DNA of 6,694 nt from Patescibacteria group bacterium. Lineage in GTDB: Bacteria > Patescibacteriota > Doudnabacteria > UBA920. Below, in pieces: positions 1 through 5,824 of the stretch. The position numbers and the translations under genes were made by a program. Location: assembly GCA_023487095.1 (NCBI GenBank), contig JAMDEL010000003.1, positions 1 through 6,694 on the forward strand. The letters run 5' to 3'. The notes under the pieces were generated by a model. It did no database searches. It was not told the origin of the DNA and saw nothing but the letters and a program-made list of their open reading frames with translations. Every line of letters starts with the position of its first letter. Position 1 is the first letter of the stretch.

Positions 1-111
1 GCTGCGGCTGTTCCCGGCCTCACCACCCTCGCCTCCAGCCTCTTGCTTACCGCGCTGATTCTTGCCCTGGTCAGCATCCCGGTCCAGGTCAGGCGGCAAC
101 CCAAGCAATAG
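1..111 (+). CDS. C-terminal fragment of a membrane protein (5' end outside window)
   Basis: Frame 1 is open from the left edge to a TAG at 109-111 and gives the last 36 residues of a protein. The visible part has one hydrophobic stretch (about residues 5-28, rich in Leu, Ala, Thr and Val) followed by a short basic tail containing Arg-Arg and Lys. That pattern fits a final transmembrane helix with a cytoplasmic tail. A strong hairpin begins two bases after the stop, which supports this being a true gene end. It is the only plus-strand gene I accept here, and it converges on the GtrA-like gene. The fragment is too short to assign a family. Confidence 0.6.
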   Translation, partial: AAAVPGLTTLASSLLLTALILALVSIPVQVRRQPKQ

Positions 112-112
112 C

Positions 113-154
113 AAACACCCCGGACCCGCGCAAGTAAGCGAGTCCGGGGTGTTT
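113..154. terminator. Strong intrinsic terminator between convergent genes
   Basis: A perfect 13-bp inverted repeat pairs 113-125 with 142-154. The interior can add three more G-C pairs (127-129 with 138-140), leaving an 8-nt loop. The stem is GC-rich at its centre. Its outer AAA/TTT arm, plus the following T, gives a short run of four Ts on the plus strand; the minus-strand T-run is only three. The hairpin lies between the plus-strand stop at 111 and the minus-strand GtrA-like stop at 165, so it probably terminates both converging transcripts. Confidence 0.85.
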
Positions 155-164
155 TGGAAAAAAA

Positions 165-857
165 TTAGGGCTGGTTAACTGGCTTCTTAAAAACAAAAAT
201 CTTATAGCCAATAAAGTTCCAGACCAGGGAAACCAGAGTTGCCGCCAATTTAGCGATGTTTTTGTTTATGTCCGCATAACCCGGCTGCGAAGCCAGCGGG
301 GAATAGTTGGAAAGCAGGGCTACAAGGGCGCTGTTTATCAGCAGCCCGACAATGCTCACCAAAAAAAACAGCATAAACTGGTTCTGACCCTGGCTTATGG
401 ACGAGTTTTTTGAGAGACCAAAACCTTCCCACATTAAAACCTCCAAAACCAAAAACATCAGGGTAATAATCAGGTAGTAATTGGCCGGAGCCGCATACTT
501 TGCTCCAAAAAGAACGGCAGCCAGGGCGACTGCACCTAAAATTCCCATTAAAACCAGACGCCAGAAGCTTTTCCAGGCGGAGACCGTTTTTTCAAAACTA
601 AAAGCCCAATAGCGGTTCCAGAAATAGCTTTGGATTACGGCCAAGATAAAGCCCACAACATTCACCTGGCCGAGCTTTAAGCCCGAAGAAATATTCAGCG
701 TTTTTGAAATAAAGTTCAGAACCAAAAAATCCAGGGCCGTGTTAATCACGCCAATGGCTGCAAACTTCAACAGTTGCAGGATTATGGGGTATTTGGCCAG
801 CAGTTGATTAAGTTTTTCGCTCATGCCCGTAGCGGGTACGCCTTGGGTATTTTCCAT
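165..857 (-). CDS. GtrA-family membrane protein with two extra membrane segments
   Basis: This is a 230-residue polytopic membrane protein. GtrA-family proteins are usually linked to moving lipid-linked (undecaprenyl-phosphate) sugars across the inner membrane for cell-surface glycosylation. The family signature is visible in two halves. Residues 28-88 carry LLKFAAIGVINTALDF and an NRYWAFSF end; residues 160-223 carry an FxxxxxxxG-LLIN segment and end in VWNFIGYKIFVFKK. Between them are two more hydrophobic helices (about 99-118 and 126-143), giving six in all, whereas the standard domain has four. I chose the ATG at 857 because its A-rich leader resembles other starts here. A TTG at 887 sits directly against the upstream terminator, and another ATG lies at 824. 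No glycosyltransferase is adjacent, so the substrate is unknown. The family call is firm; the exact start is not. Confidence 0.85.
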   Translation of the reverse strand: MENTQGVPATGMSEKLNQLLAKYPIILQLLKFAAIGVINTALDFLVLNFISKTLNISSGLKLGQVNVVGFILAVIQSYFWNRYWAFSFEKTVSAWKSFWRLVLMGILGAVALAAVLFGAKYAAPANYYLIITLMFLVLEVLMWEGFGLSKNSSISQGQNQFMLFFLVSIVGLLINSALVALLSNYSPLASQPGYADINKNIAKLAATLVSLVWNFIGYKIFVFKKPVNQP

Positions 858-890
858 TGTGTTTTTTTTATTGCTAAATTTGTCCAAACT

Positions 891-918
891 AAACCACGGG
901 CTTTATGGCCCGCGGTTT
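891..918 (-). terminator. Intrinsic terminator after the 206-aa orphan gene
   Basis: An 11-position stem pairs 891-901 with 908-918 around a 6-nt loop, two bases beyond the TAA at 921-923. On the minus-strand transcript every position pairs, because 913/896 forms a G-U wobble. On the plus strand the same position is an A-C mismatch. This asymmetry supports minus-strand use, although the T-run on the plus side is longer. The stem ends in UUU, followed by a U-rich stretch. Confidence 0.8.
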
Positions 919-920
919 TT

Positions 921-1541
921 TTATAATTCCTCGTCGTCGTCAACAATAACTTTGCCGCCGCTCTCCGAGTCCTCCATCTCCAAATCGGAATGGCCTGAAG
1001 CGCTGCCTTTCTTAATGACGTTTTCAACGGCTGCCCACTCGCTTTCCTGGTCTTTGGGCACCACCACGGTGACTTCATCGCCGGCTTCAGCTTTAAAGTA
1101 GGTCAGGGATGCAAGTAAAACGCGGTAAGTCTTGCCCTCGGCTATGACCCGGAAATCTCCGCGCTCATCCACCAAAAGCATGCCGAGCATTTTCTTTCTT
1201 TCCACAGGGCCAATTTGCTTATAGATAAACGAGCCGTCCTCGGCAATGGTGAGCTTAAGCACGTCACCTTCAACCAGTTTGGATTTGGAAGCATAGTTGG
1301 CCGGCACGGGATATTGTTTCTTGTCGGGACCAATCATGTTCTGGCCATCAAATACGCCTTCAATTACCTTGCCGCCTTCGGAAACCATCAAGACATTCGC
1401 CTTATCGGAAAGCGCCGCAAGATTGGCTTTAGTCGCCGGCCCGCCCATGAGTTCTTTAAGCATCTGCTTGGCTGACTGGATATTCTTCTCGGCAGAATCT
1501 ATCATCTGCGCAATCAGCGCCAAATTAGAAATTTTGTCCAT
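921..1541 (-). CDS. Conserved-looking orphan protein with coiled N-terminus, two beta-rich segments and acidic tail
   Basis: This 206-residue soluble protein has no function I can name. Residues 1-33 look helical and probably form a coiled coil. Residues about 48-112 are beta-rich, with the block YPVPANYASKSKLVEGD (77-93), then LKLTI and YKQIGPVER. A second beta-rich segment (about 118-162) ends AGDEVTVVV. The last 25 residues are disordered and acidic, ending DDDEEL. The paired EGD/AGD turns before beta-strands suggest two small barrel-like domains; this is inference. I recall the YPVPANYASKSKLVEGD block as recurrent in Patescibacteria hypothetical proteins, but I cannot search here. The ATG at 1541 follows an A-rich leader without Shine-Dalgarno. 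The gene has its own upstream promoter and a terminator just after the stop, so it can be a single-gene unit. Confidence 0.8.
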   Translation of the reverse strand: MDKISNLALIAQMIDSAEKNIQSAKQMLKELMGGPATKANLAALSDKANVLMVSEGGKVIEGVFDGQNMIGPDKKQYPVPANYASKSKLVEGDVLKLTIAEDGSFIYKQIGPVERKKMLGMLLVDERGDFRVIAEGKTYRVLLASLTYFKAEAGDEVTVVVPKDQESEWAAVENVIKKGSASGHSDLEMEDSESGGKVIVDDDEEL

Positions 1542-1593
1542 ATTTTTATTTTGTTTTTAAACTTTTTTGATACATAATATGCAACACACCACT

Positions 1594-1655
1594 TAGCAAT
1601 GGTTTTGCCTTAAGCTATTAACAATAGTTTTTGTTTCAAAACCTAAAACTTAAGC
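1594..1655 (-). promoter_or_regulatory. Long structured 5' leader of the 206-aa orphan gene (tentative)
   Basis: If transcription starts near 1655, the leader to the ATG at 1541 is about 115 nt, much longer than the others here. It contains a small hairpin (1615-1619 with 1623-1627). It also has two alternative long pairings that share bases: 1601-1607 with 1637-1643 (7 of 7 pairs), and 1605-1614 with 1649-1658 (9 of 10). They cannot form together. I recognise no known riboswitch, and the region is A/T-rich, so this may be chance. Confidence 0.25.
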
Positions 1656-1661
1656 CAATAT

Positions 1662-1690
1662 ATTATAGCACATTATCCAATAACTGCAAA
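1662..1690 (-). promoter_or_regulatory. Extended -10 promoter for the 206-aa orphan gene
   Basis: The minus strand carries a perfect TATAAT (1662-1667) preceded by TGC, an extended -10 element. With a 17-bp spacer the -35 is TTTGCA (1685-1690), four of six matches to consensus. It lies in the A/T-rich gap just downstream of the 149-aa gene and predicts a start near 1655. Confidence 0.7.
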
Positions 1691-1701
1691 CCCTGGCTTT
1701 T

Positions 1702-2151
1702 TCAGGCGGGGCGCAGCTTTAAGTGGTCGTAAACCGGCAGGTTGTTGGGATCCCGCATGAGATAATCGCAAAAATCCGGGTACTTCAGGCAAAGTTTCTG
1801 GATATCCATGCCGGGCCTGGCGGCATCGTGCAGGAAAGCCACGGATAACGACATGTCTTTGGAAAAAATTTCAGCCGCATAATCCTTAATATCATGCTCG
1901 TAGACTTGGACATCGTTTTCCTTATAGCCAAAATGCAGGGCCTGTTTTAAAACCACCATTTCCTCAAATTCCTTTTCCACCTCTGTCAAAAGACTCAAGG
2001 CCTCGGCTTCGGTTTTCATATCGGGCAGCAGCTGGATTACCCGGTCGGAAATTTCCGCGGCGCGCGCCAAAGAAGTCCGACGGCTGCGCACGACCTCGGC
2101 CAGGAACATAGCGACCAGCTGTTTGAATGATCCGGAAAATGTTTCGCCCAT
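1702..2151 (-). CDS. Unrecognised 149-aa helical protein, second gene of a bicistron
   Basis: I do not recognise the family. The protein appears all-helical and cytoplasmic. There is a helix near residues 8-22 (FKQLVAMFLAEVVRSRR), another at 27-42, and a charged helix at about 46-72 that could form a coiled coil. A C-terminal part contains KYPDFCDYLMRDPNN (123-137). No catalytic motif or membrane segment is evident. The frame is open upstream to 2232, but that extension would overlap most of the 64-aa gene's His-rich tail. The ATG at 2151 lies 7 nt after that gene's TAA, separated only by seven Ts, so I chose it. Translation probably depends on reinitiation or coupling, since no Shine-Dalgarno is present. 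The tight pairing suggests the two products act together. Confidence 0.7.
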   Translation of the reverse strand: MGETFSGSFKQLVAMFLAEVVRSRRTSLARAAEISDRVIQLLPDMKTEAEALSLLTEVEKEFEEMVVLKQALHFGYKENDVQVYEHDIKDYAAEIFSKDMSLSVAFLHDAARPGMDIQKLCLKYPDFCDYLMRDPNNLPVYDHLKLRPA

Positions 2152-2158
2152 AAAAAAA

Positions 2159-2353
2159 TTAATGGCCGTGGGACTTTTTGCCTCCACCGTGCCCGCCCTT
2201 AGCGTGGCTGGCAAAGTCAGCGCCGTGCTCAACTGCTTTTTTAATTGTGTCTACGAGCGGTTCAACGGCGACGTGCTCAACTCCTTCAGCCATAAACTTA
2301 ATCGGGTTGAACTCACCGCCAGACGAACCGTGGCCTGCTTTTACTGTCGACAT
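2159..2353 (-). CDS. Unrecognised 64-aa His/Gly-rich small protein, first gene of a bicistron
   Basis: This small protein has seven His and twelve Gly in 64 residues. Residues 1-16 are flexible. Residues about 17-50 can form one amphipathic helix (NPIKFMAEGVEHVAVEPLV onward). The tail from about 50 to 64 is a His-Gly-Lys cluster with histidines at 50, 55, 62 and 64. Such tails often bind metals such as nickel, zinc or copper, but nothing else here confirms that. It is accepted as real because a promoter with correct spacing ends about 30 bp upstream, the start follows a short A/T-rich leader, and the 149-aa gene begins 7 nt after its stop. No family is recognised, and short length lowers certainty. 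Confidence 0.6.
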   Translation of the reverse strand: MSTVKAGHGSSGGEFNPIKFMAEGVEHVAVEPLVDTIKKAVEHGADFASHAKGGHGGGKKSHGH

Positions 2354-2382
2354 ATCTAATCTGAACTGTTAATTGTAAGTTA

Positions 2383-2411
2383 ATAGTATCCAAAACTCGG
2401 AATAATTTCAA
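2383..2411 (-). promoter_or_regulatory. Sigma70-type promoter for the 64-aa/149-aa bicistron
   Basis: The -35 is TTGAAA (2406-2411, five of six) and the -10 is TACTAT (2383-2388, four of six), with an exact 17-bp spacer. The predicted start near 2376 gives a leader of about 23 nt. It lies in the 68-bp gap after the ATPase gene. No convincing terminator separates the two, so readthrough is possible. Confidence 0.55.
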
Positions 2412-2421
2412 ATTCCTGGCA

Positions 2422-4965
2422 TCACAAACCCCTTTCAATCCCCGCCTCCCCGGCTGACATCATTTCCGCCACCTGCCCGGCTTCCAAAAGCTCGGACTCC
2501 ACTTCTGAGCGCGGCCGGCCGTGCTTAAGCCTGGACAGCTGCCTTATGGCATCGGCCATTTCCGGGTTGGCATTCTTGGGCAAAGGCAGGGTGGCCATAT
2601 TGAACGGCTTACTGGCCGTGCCTTTTATCATAAGTTTTACGTAAGCATTGAACCGTTCAATGTTAACCAGGTCAAATTCGTTGAAAGTCGGGGAAAACTC
2701 CTTGGCCAAAACTTCAGCGTCTTCCGCACCCGTGCGGAAGACCACCATGGTACCCACGTTGCCAAAAACCGCATCGCGCAAGTCTTTGCTGCCGGCTCCT
2801 TGGGCCCCGGCCTGGCCTTCAAGCTGGCCCAGATACTGGTGGGCAATTATCAGGTTGAGCTTGTATTTCCTGGCTTCGGACAGAATAGAAGAAAACGCGT
2901 CCGTAATAAAGTTCTGAAACTCGTCCACATACAGGTAAAAATCGCGGCGCTGGTCTTCGGGAATGTCCGCGCGCGAAAGCGCGGCCATTTGGATTTTGGA
3001 GACCAGAATCAAGCCCAAAAGCTTGGCGTTAATTTCGCCCGTGCGGCCTTTGGAAAGGTTAACCAACAGGACCTTGCCTTCATCCATAATCTTCCGAAAG
3101 TTAAATCCGGATTTCGGCTGGCCCACAATGTTCCGCATCATGGTGTTTTCCACAAACCGGCCAACTTTGGAAATCAGGTAACCCAGCATCTCCGACTTAT
3201 GGAAGTCCGAGGTCTTGGCCATTTCTTTTTCCCAGAAAAGCCGGACCACGTGGTCCGTGACTTTGGAGAGCTTGTATTTTTGAAATTCCGTGTCCGTAAA
3301 AATGCGAGGCACGTCGGTAATCGTGCCTGGGTGCTCATCATCAGCCATCAAAGTCAGCATGGCGTTCCGCATATTGTGCTCAAACATCGGGCCAAGCATG
3401 GCCGGGTCAGTCACCAGTTTGTAGAAAATGGAAATCATTTCTTGGACCGCAAAGTCCTTCATTTCTTCACTGTCCACTTCCAACATATTCAGGCCCAGCG
3501 GGCGGTCCATATCAAACGGTTCAAAAACAATAATGTCTTCCGCGCGCTCCTTGGGCGCGCGCGCCAGAATATCCTGAATCAAGTCGCCATGCGGATCAAT
3601 CACGCACAAGCCTTCGCCGTTAATCACATCCTGGATGGCCATGTTGGCCAAAAGCCAGCTCTTGCCGCTGCCGGTACGGCCGAGCACATAAGTGTGCCGC
3701 CTGCGGTCTTCTCTGCCCTGATAAATGGGCGTTTCCGTGCCGCGGTACTGATTCTTCCCCAAGAGCAAGCCAGACTCAGGCAGATTGATGGGCGGAGGGG
3801 CCTTTTTAGACACCAGCCATTTGATGTTGGGCGTCTCAATGAAAGGCGTGGGCAAATGCCAGATTGAAGCCAACTCTTCGGTGTTCAAAATATTCCTGCC
3901 AGCATCGCGGAAAATTCTGAAAATATAATCCTTTAAAATATCCCCTTTTTCGCGTTTTTTTGCCTTTAGGCCGTTAAACGGCGGCATATTGTACTGCAAA
4001 AAGGCGGCTTGCAGGTTCCGCATGTTCAAAGCGGCGTTGCCCGGGGTAGTAGAAGACGTTATCAGCCTTAAATTTACGCGATAGCCCGGGCGGCTGGCTT
4101 TTTCCTCCAGCTTTTTGACAATCTCCTGCTGCATGGGTGTCAGTTGGATAGGCGAATAAAATCCGGACAGGTCCTTATGCGCATGAGAACCCTGGCTAGG
4201 CGACTTCCGTGTCCCGGCCAGGCTGGAAGAAACTCCGCCAAGCACACTCCGGAACAGTCGGTACAAATGCCCGCGCTCCACCAGCTCCGGATTTTTGCCC
4301 TGCTGGATCTCAAGCGCCATGTGCCGGGGCCTGCCCTGCCAGGCCGTGCCTGCGGGCGAAATAATCAGCTGCACGGCCGCGCCCTCGTTTTCCGCGAGCT
4401 TGGACATGGCATTGGTAATCGCGTTAAGCGGGTCGGTTTCCGTGGTCTTATAAGTGCGGAAGGGGTAAATGTACTGCTTGGCAAGCTGCAGCTCATCCAC
4501 CTCAATCTGCCCACCGTCTTGAAATGGGTTATAGCCCTTCACCTGCTCTACAAAGGCATGCGGGTATTGGGCCTGGAGCTGTTTTTCTACCAGTTCCTGC
4601 AGATGCTTGGGGCAATTTATGTAAAACGAAATTTTCTTGTCCGTACAGGCGATTTCAAAGCTGTAGTAATCCTTGCCTAAGAGCCAGCCTTTTTCATGCC
4701 CCGACTCCGACAGGGTCGTAAACAGCTGTTCGGCCACGGCAATCAGATTCTTTTTTTCGTCCTGGGTTTTTTGTTTGTCTTTATCTTCCGAAGCCTCTTT
4801 TGGCATCTGGATTTCCAAAAATACCCAGTCCTTGGTCCTGGGCATCACGTGTTTGGTATGGTAAACGTGGCGCTTGTAAAAATAAAAAAAGACCATGCCA
4901 AAAACTATGGACAGGGCCAAAAGCAACAAAATGGCAAAACTGACTGCATCAAGACCAAAAAACAT
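2422..4965 (-). CDS. Membrane-anchored HerA/VirD4 (TraG-like) DNA-translocase ATPase
   Basis: This 847-residue protein belongs to the FtsK-HerA P-loop superfamily and resembles type IV secretion coupling proteins. An N-terminal membrane helix (about 6-30) is followed by a basic stretch, so the rest is cytoplasmic. Residues about 40-380 form a family-specific region with charged linkers. The motor begins near 395. Walker A is GRTGSGKS (429-436, Lys435). DPHGD (457-461) follows, as in HerA/TraG proteins. The Walker B-type YLYVDEFQNF centres on Asp681-Glu682. Gln710 in IAHQYLGQL fits motif III, and FRTG (743-746) may supply an arginine finger. It likely assembles as a hexameric ring that moves DNA or protein across the inner membrane. 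It follows the 122-aa gene by 52 bp. No relaxase, NurA or VirB4 gene is visible, so conjugation, DNA uptake and DNA processing remain open. Confidence 0.88.
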   Translation of the reverse strand: MFFGLDAVSFAILLLLALSIVFGMVFFYFYKRHVYHTKHVMPRTKDWVFLEIQMPKEASEDKDKQKTQDEKKNLIAVAEQLFTTLSESGHEKGWLLGKDYYSFEIACTDKKISFYINCPKHLQELVEKQLQAQYPHAFVEQVKGYNPFQDGGQIEVDELQLAKQYIYPFRTYKTTETDPLNAITNAMSKLAENEGAAVQLIISPAGTAWQGRPRHMALEIQQGKNPELVERGHLYRLFRSVLGGVSSSLAGTRKSPSQGSHAHKDLSGFYSPIQLTPMQQEIVKKLEEKASRPGYRVNLRLITSSTTPGNAALNMRNLQAAFLQYNMPPFNGLKAKKREKGDILKDYIFRIFRDAGRNILNTEELASIWHLPTPFIETPNIKWLVSKKAPPPINLPESGLLLGKNQYRGTETPIYQGREDRRRHTYVLGRTGSGKSWLLANMAIQDVINGEGLCVIDPHGDLIQDILARAPKERAEDIIVFEPFDMDRPLGLNMLEVDSEEMKDFAVQEMISIFYKLVTDPAMLGPMFEHNMRNAMLTLMADDEHPGTITDVPRIFTDTEFQKYKLSKVTDHVVRLFWEKEMAKTSDFHKSEMLGYLISKVGRFVENTMMRNIVGQPKSGFNFRKIMDEGKVLLVNLSKGRTGEINAKLLGLILVSKIQMAALSRADIPEDQRRDFYLYVDEFQNFITDAFSSILSEARKYKLNLIIAHQYLGQLEGQAGAQGAGSKDLRDAVFGNVGTMVVFRTGAEDAEVLAKEFSPTFNEFDLVNIERFNAYVKLMIKGTASKPFNMATLPLPKNANPEMADAIRQLSRLKHGRPRSEVESELLEAGQVAEMMSAGEAGIERGL

Positions 4966-5017
4966 CTATTTTAAATTTTTGTTTTATAAAATTCTTCTAA
5001 AGAACAAGCCCAAAATT

Positions 5018-5386
5018 CTATTCAGCCCCTGTCAAATACTTCGTAATCTGCCTGGCTTGCTTGCCTGTCTTTACATCCAATGTTTCTACAGGTTTCTTCC
5101 CATTCATAATATCGGCAAGCAACTGATTAAGTACCGGATCATCTTGGGTATTTTCTACTTCATGGTCAGGCTTAATATTTTCGGTGTGCTGCAAAATCTT
5201 CTGCCTGATGATTTCGGCGCTCTCGGTCCCGGTTTTTACTTCCTGGCCCGGACCTCCGCGGATTACCCTTACTTCCCCTTCTCTGGCTTCTTGGCCTTCC
5301 GGGGATTTTGGGTGGGGAATTTCAAACCCTCCCGGCTGATAGCCTGGAATTTCGGGGGTCCCCTGTTGTGAATTTAAAGTTGGCAT
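5018..5386 (-). CDS. Unrecognised 122-aa disordered Pro/Glu-rich protein preceding the ATPase
   Basis: I do not recognise a family. Residues 1-55 are rich in Pro, Gly, Gln and Glu (for example PEIPGYQPGGFEIPHPKSPE), so they should be disordered. Residues about 55-70 and 82-118 can form helices (AEIIRQKILQH; PVLNQLLADIMNG, then VKTGKQARQITKYL). There is no signal peptide, membrane helix or cysteine. The ATG at 5386 is 17 bp downstream of an extended -10, with no Shine-Dalgarno. The position directly ahead of the ATPase, behind a consensus promoter, suggests a partner: an adaptor, substrate or regulator of the motor. That role is inference from context only. Confidence 0.7.
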   Translation of the reverse strand: MPTLNSQQGTPEIPGYQPGGFEIPHPKSPEGQEAREGEVRVIRGGPGQEVKTGTESAEIIRQKILQHTENIKPDHEVENTQDDPVLNQLLADIMNGKKPVETLDVKTGKQARQITKYLTGAE

Positions 5387-5402
5387 ATATTTATATGAAT
5401 CT

Positions 5403-5411
5403 ATTATACCA
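5403..5411 (-). promoter_or_regulatory. Second, extended -10 promoter for the 122-aa gene
   Basis: TGG followed by a perfect TATAAT gives an extended -10 element. Transcription from here would begin near 5396, leaving only about a 10-nt leader before the ATG at 5386. It has no good -35, and its upstream area overlaps the -10 of the stronger promoter. Confidence 0.45.
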
Positions 5412-5424
5412 TATTAAGCCTATA

Positions 5425-5453
5425 ATTATACACTTTTTTTGAAGTTTTGTCAA
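5425..5453 (-). promoter_or_regulatory. Perfect-consensus sigma70 promoter of the 122-aa/ATPase operon
   Basis: The -35 is TTGACA (5448-5453) and the -10 is TATAAT (5425-5430), both six of six, with a 17-bp spacer that includes an A-rich tract. The predicted start is near 5418. The -35 begins only 5 bp after the metallopeptidase stop, so a new transcription unit starts here. Confidence 0.85.
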
Positions 5454-5458
5454 TATCC

Positions 5459-5824
5459 TTATATTTTCCCCTCTTTTGACCACTTTTCTTCCAGCTTCCT
5501 AATACCAGGCTCATCAAACCCGAAATGGTGGCCAATCTCGTGCCATACCACCCGGCGCACGAGCCTGGGAATATCTTCCTCGCCTTGGGCGAATTTTTCA
5601 ATCGTGCCTTTCCAAATCGTTATCTTGTCCGGCAGGGTCGGCGACATGCCGTAGGCGCTTCCCCGCTTTACCTGCGCCACGCCGTGATATAGGCCAAAGA
5701 GAGAGTTGTTTGGCGACTCCCCTTCCTCCAAAACAATCTGAACATTGTTTAGTTTTGTCCGGATGTTTTCAGGCAAAGCCAAAACAGCTTTGTCTATGAG
5801 GCGCTCAAATTCCGCTTGATCCAT
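5459..5824 (-). CDS. Small zincin-type metallopeptidase family protein (HExxH)
   Basis: This 121-residue cytoplasmic protein matches the small zincin-like metallopeptidase family (Zincin_1/DUF1025 type). The zinc motif is WHEIGHHFGFDE, with His95, Glu96 and His99, and Asp104 or Glu105 as the possible third ligand. Other family marks are the N-terminal EFERLIDKAVLALPENI (5-21), LFGLYHG (42-48) and LPDKITIWKG (64-73). The length fits the usual 110-130 residues. The frame extends upstream to 5881, but family proteins start at about the ATG at 5824. That start overlaps the CYTH gene by 20 bp, consistent with coupled translation. Physiological substrates are unknown for the family, and peptidase activity is often assumed from the motif alone. 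The stop directly abuts the next promoter, with no terminator between. Confidence 0.85.
   Translation of the reverse strand: MDQAEFERLIDKAVLALPENIRTKLNNVQIVLEEGESPNNSLFGLYHGVAQVKRGSAYGMSPTLPDKITIWKGTIEKFAQGEEDIPRLVRRVVWHEIGHHFGFDEPGIRKLEEKWSKEGKI

Noticed and set aside
1572..1585. Second TATTAT-like -10 in the leader of the 206-aa gene
   Set aside because: No -35 at suitable spacing and no extended element; weaker than the 1662-1690 promoter.
2152..2232. N-terminal extension of the 149-aa protein up to 2232
   Set aside because: It would overlap the His-rich end of the 64-aa gene in another frame. The ATG at 2151, placed 7 nt after that gene's stop, is the simpler start.
2970..2990. GCGC-GAAA-GCGC hairpin in the ATPase gene as an RNA element
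   Set aside because: It lies in coding sequence, is explained by GC-rich codons, and has no flanking structure.
2521..3867. Plus-strand open frame of 448 codons opposite the ATPase gene
   Set aside because: It lies wholly antisense to well-conserved ATPase motifs, its translation has the odd His/Gln/Arg/Phe bias of a mirror frame, and no domain is recognisable.
4144..4680. Plus-strand open frame of 178 codons
   Set aside because: Antisense to the N-terminal part of the ATPase gene, with low-complexity composition and no promoter; a shadow frame.
4988..5003. Small hairpin between the 122-aa gene and the ATPase gene as a terminator
   Set aside because: Only a 5-bp A/T-rich stem with a short T-run, too weak to end transcription; more likely the two genes are cotranscribed.
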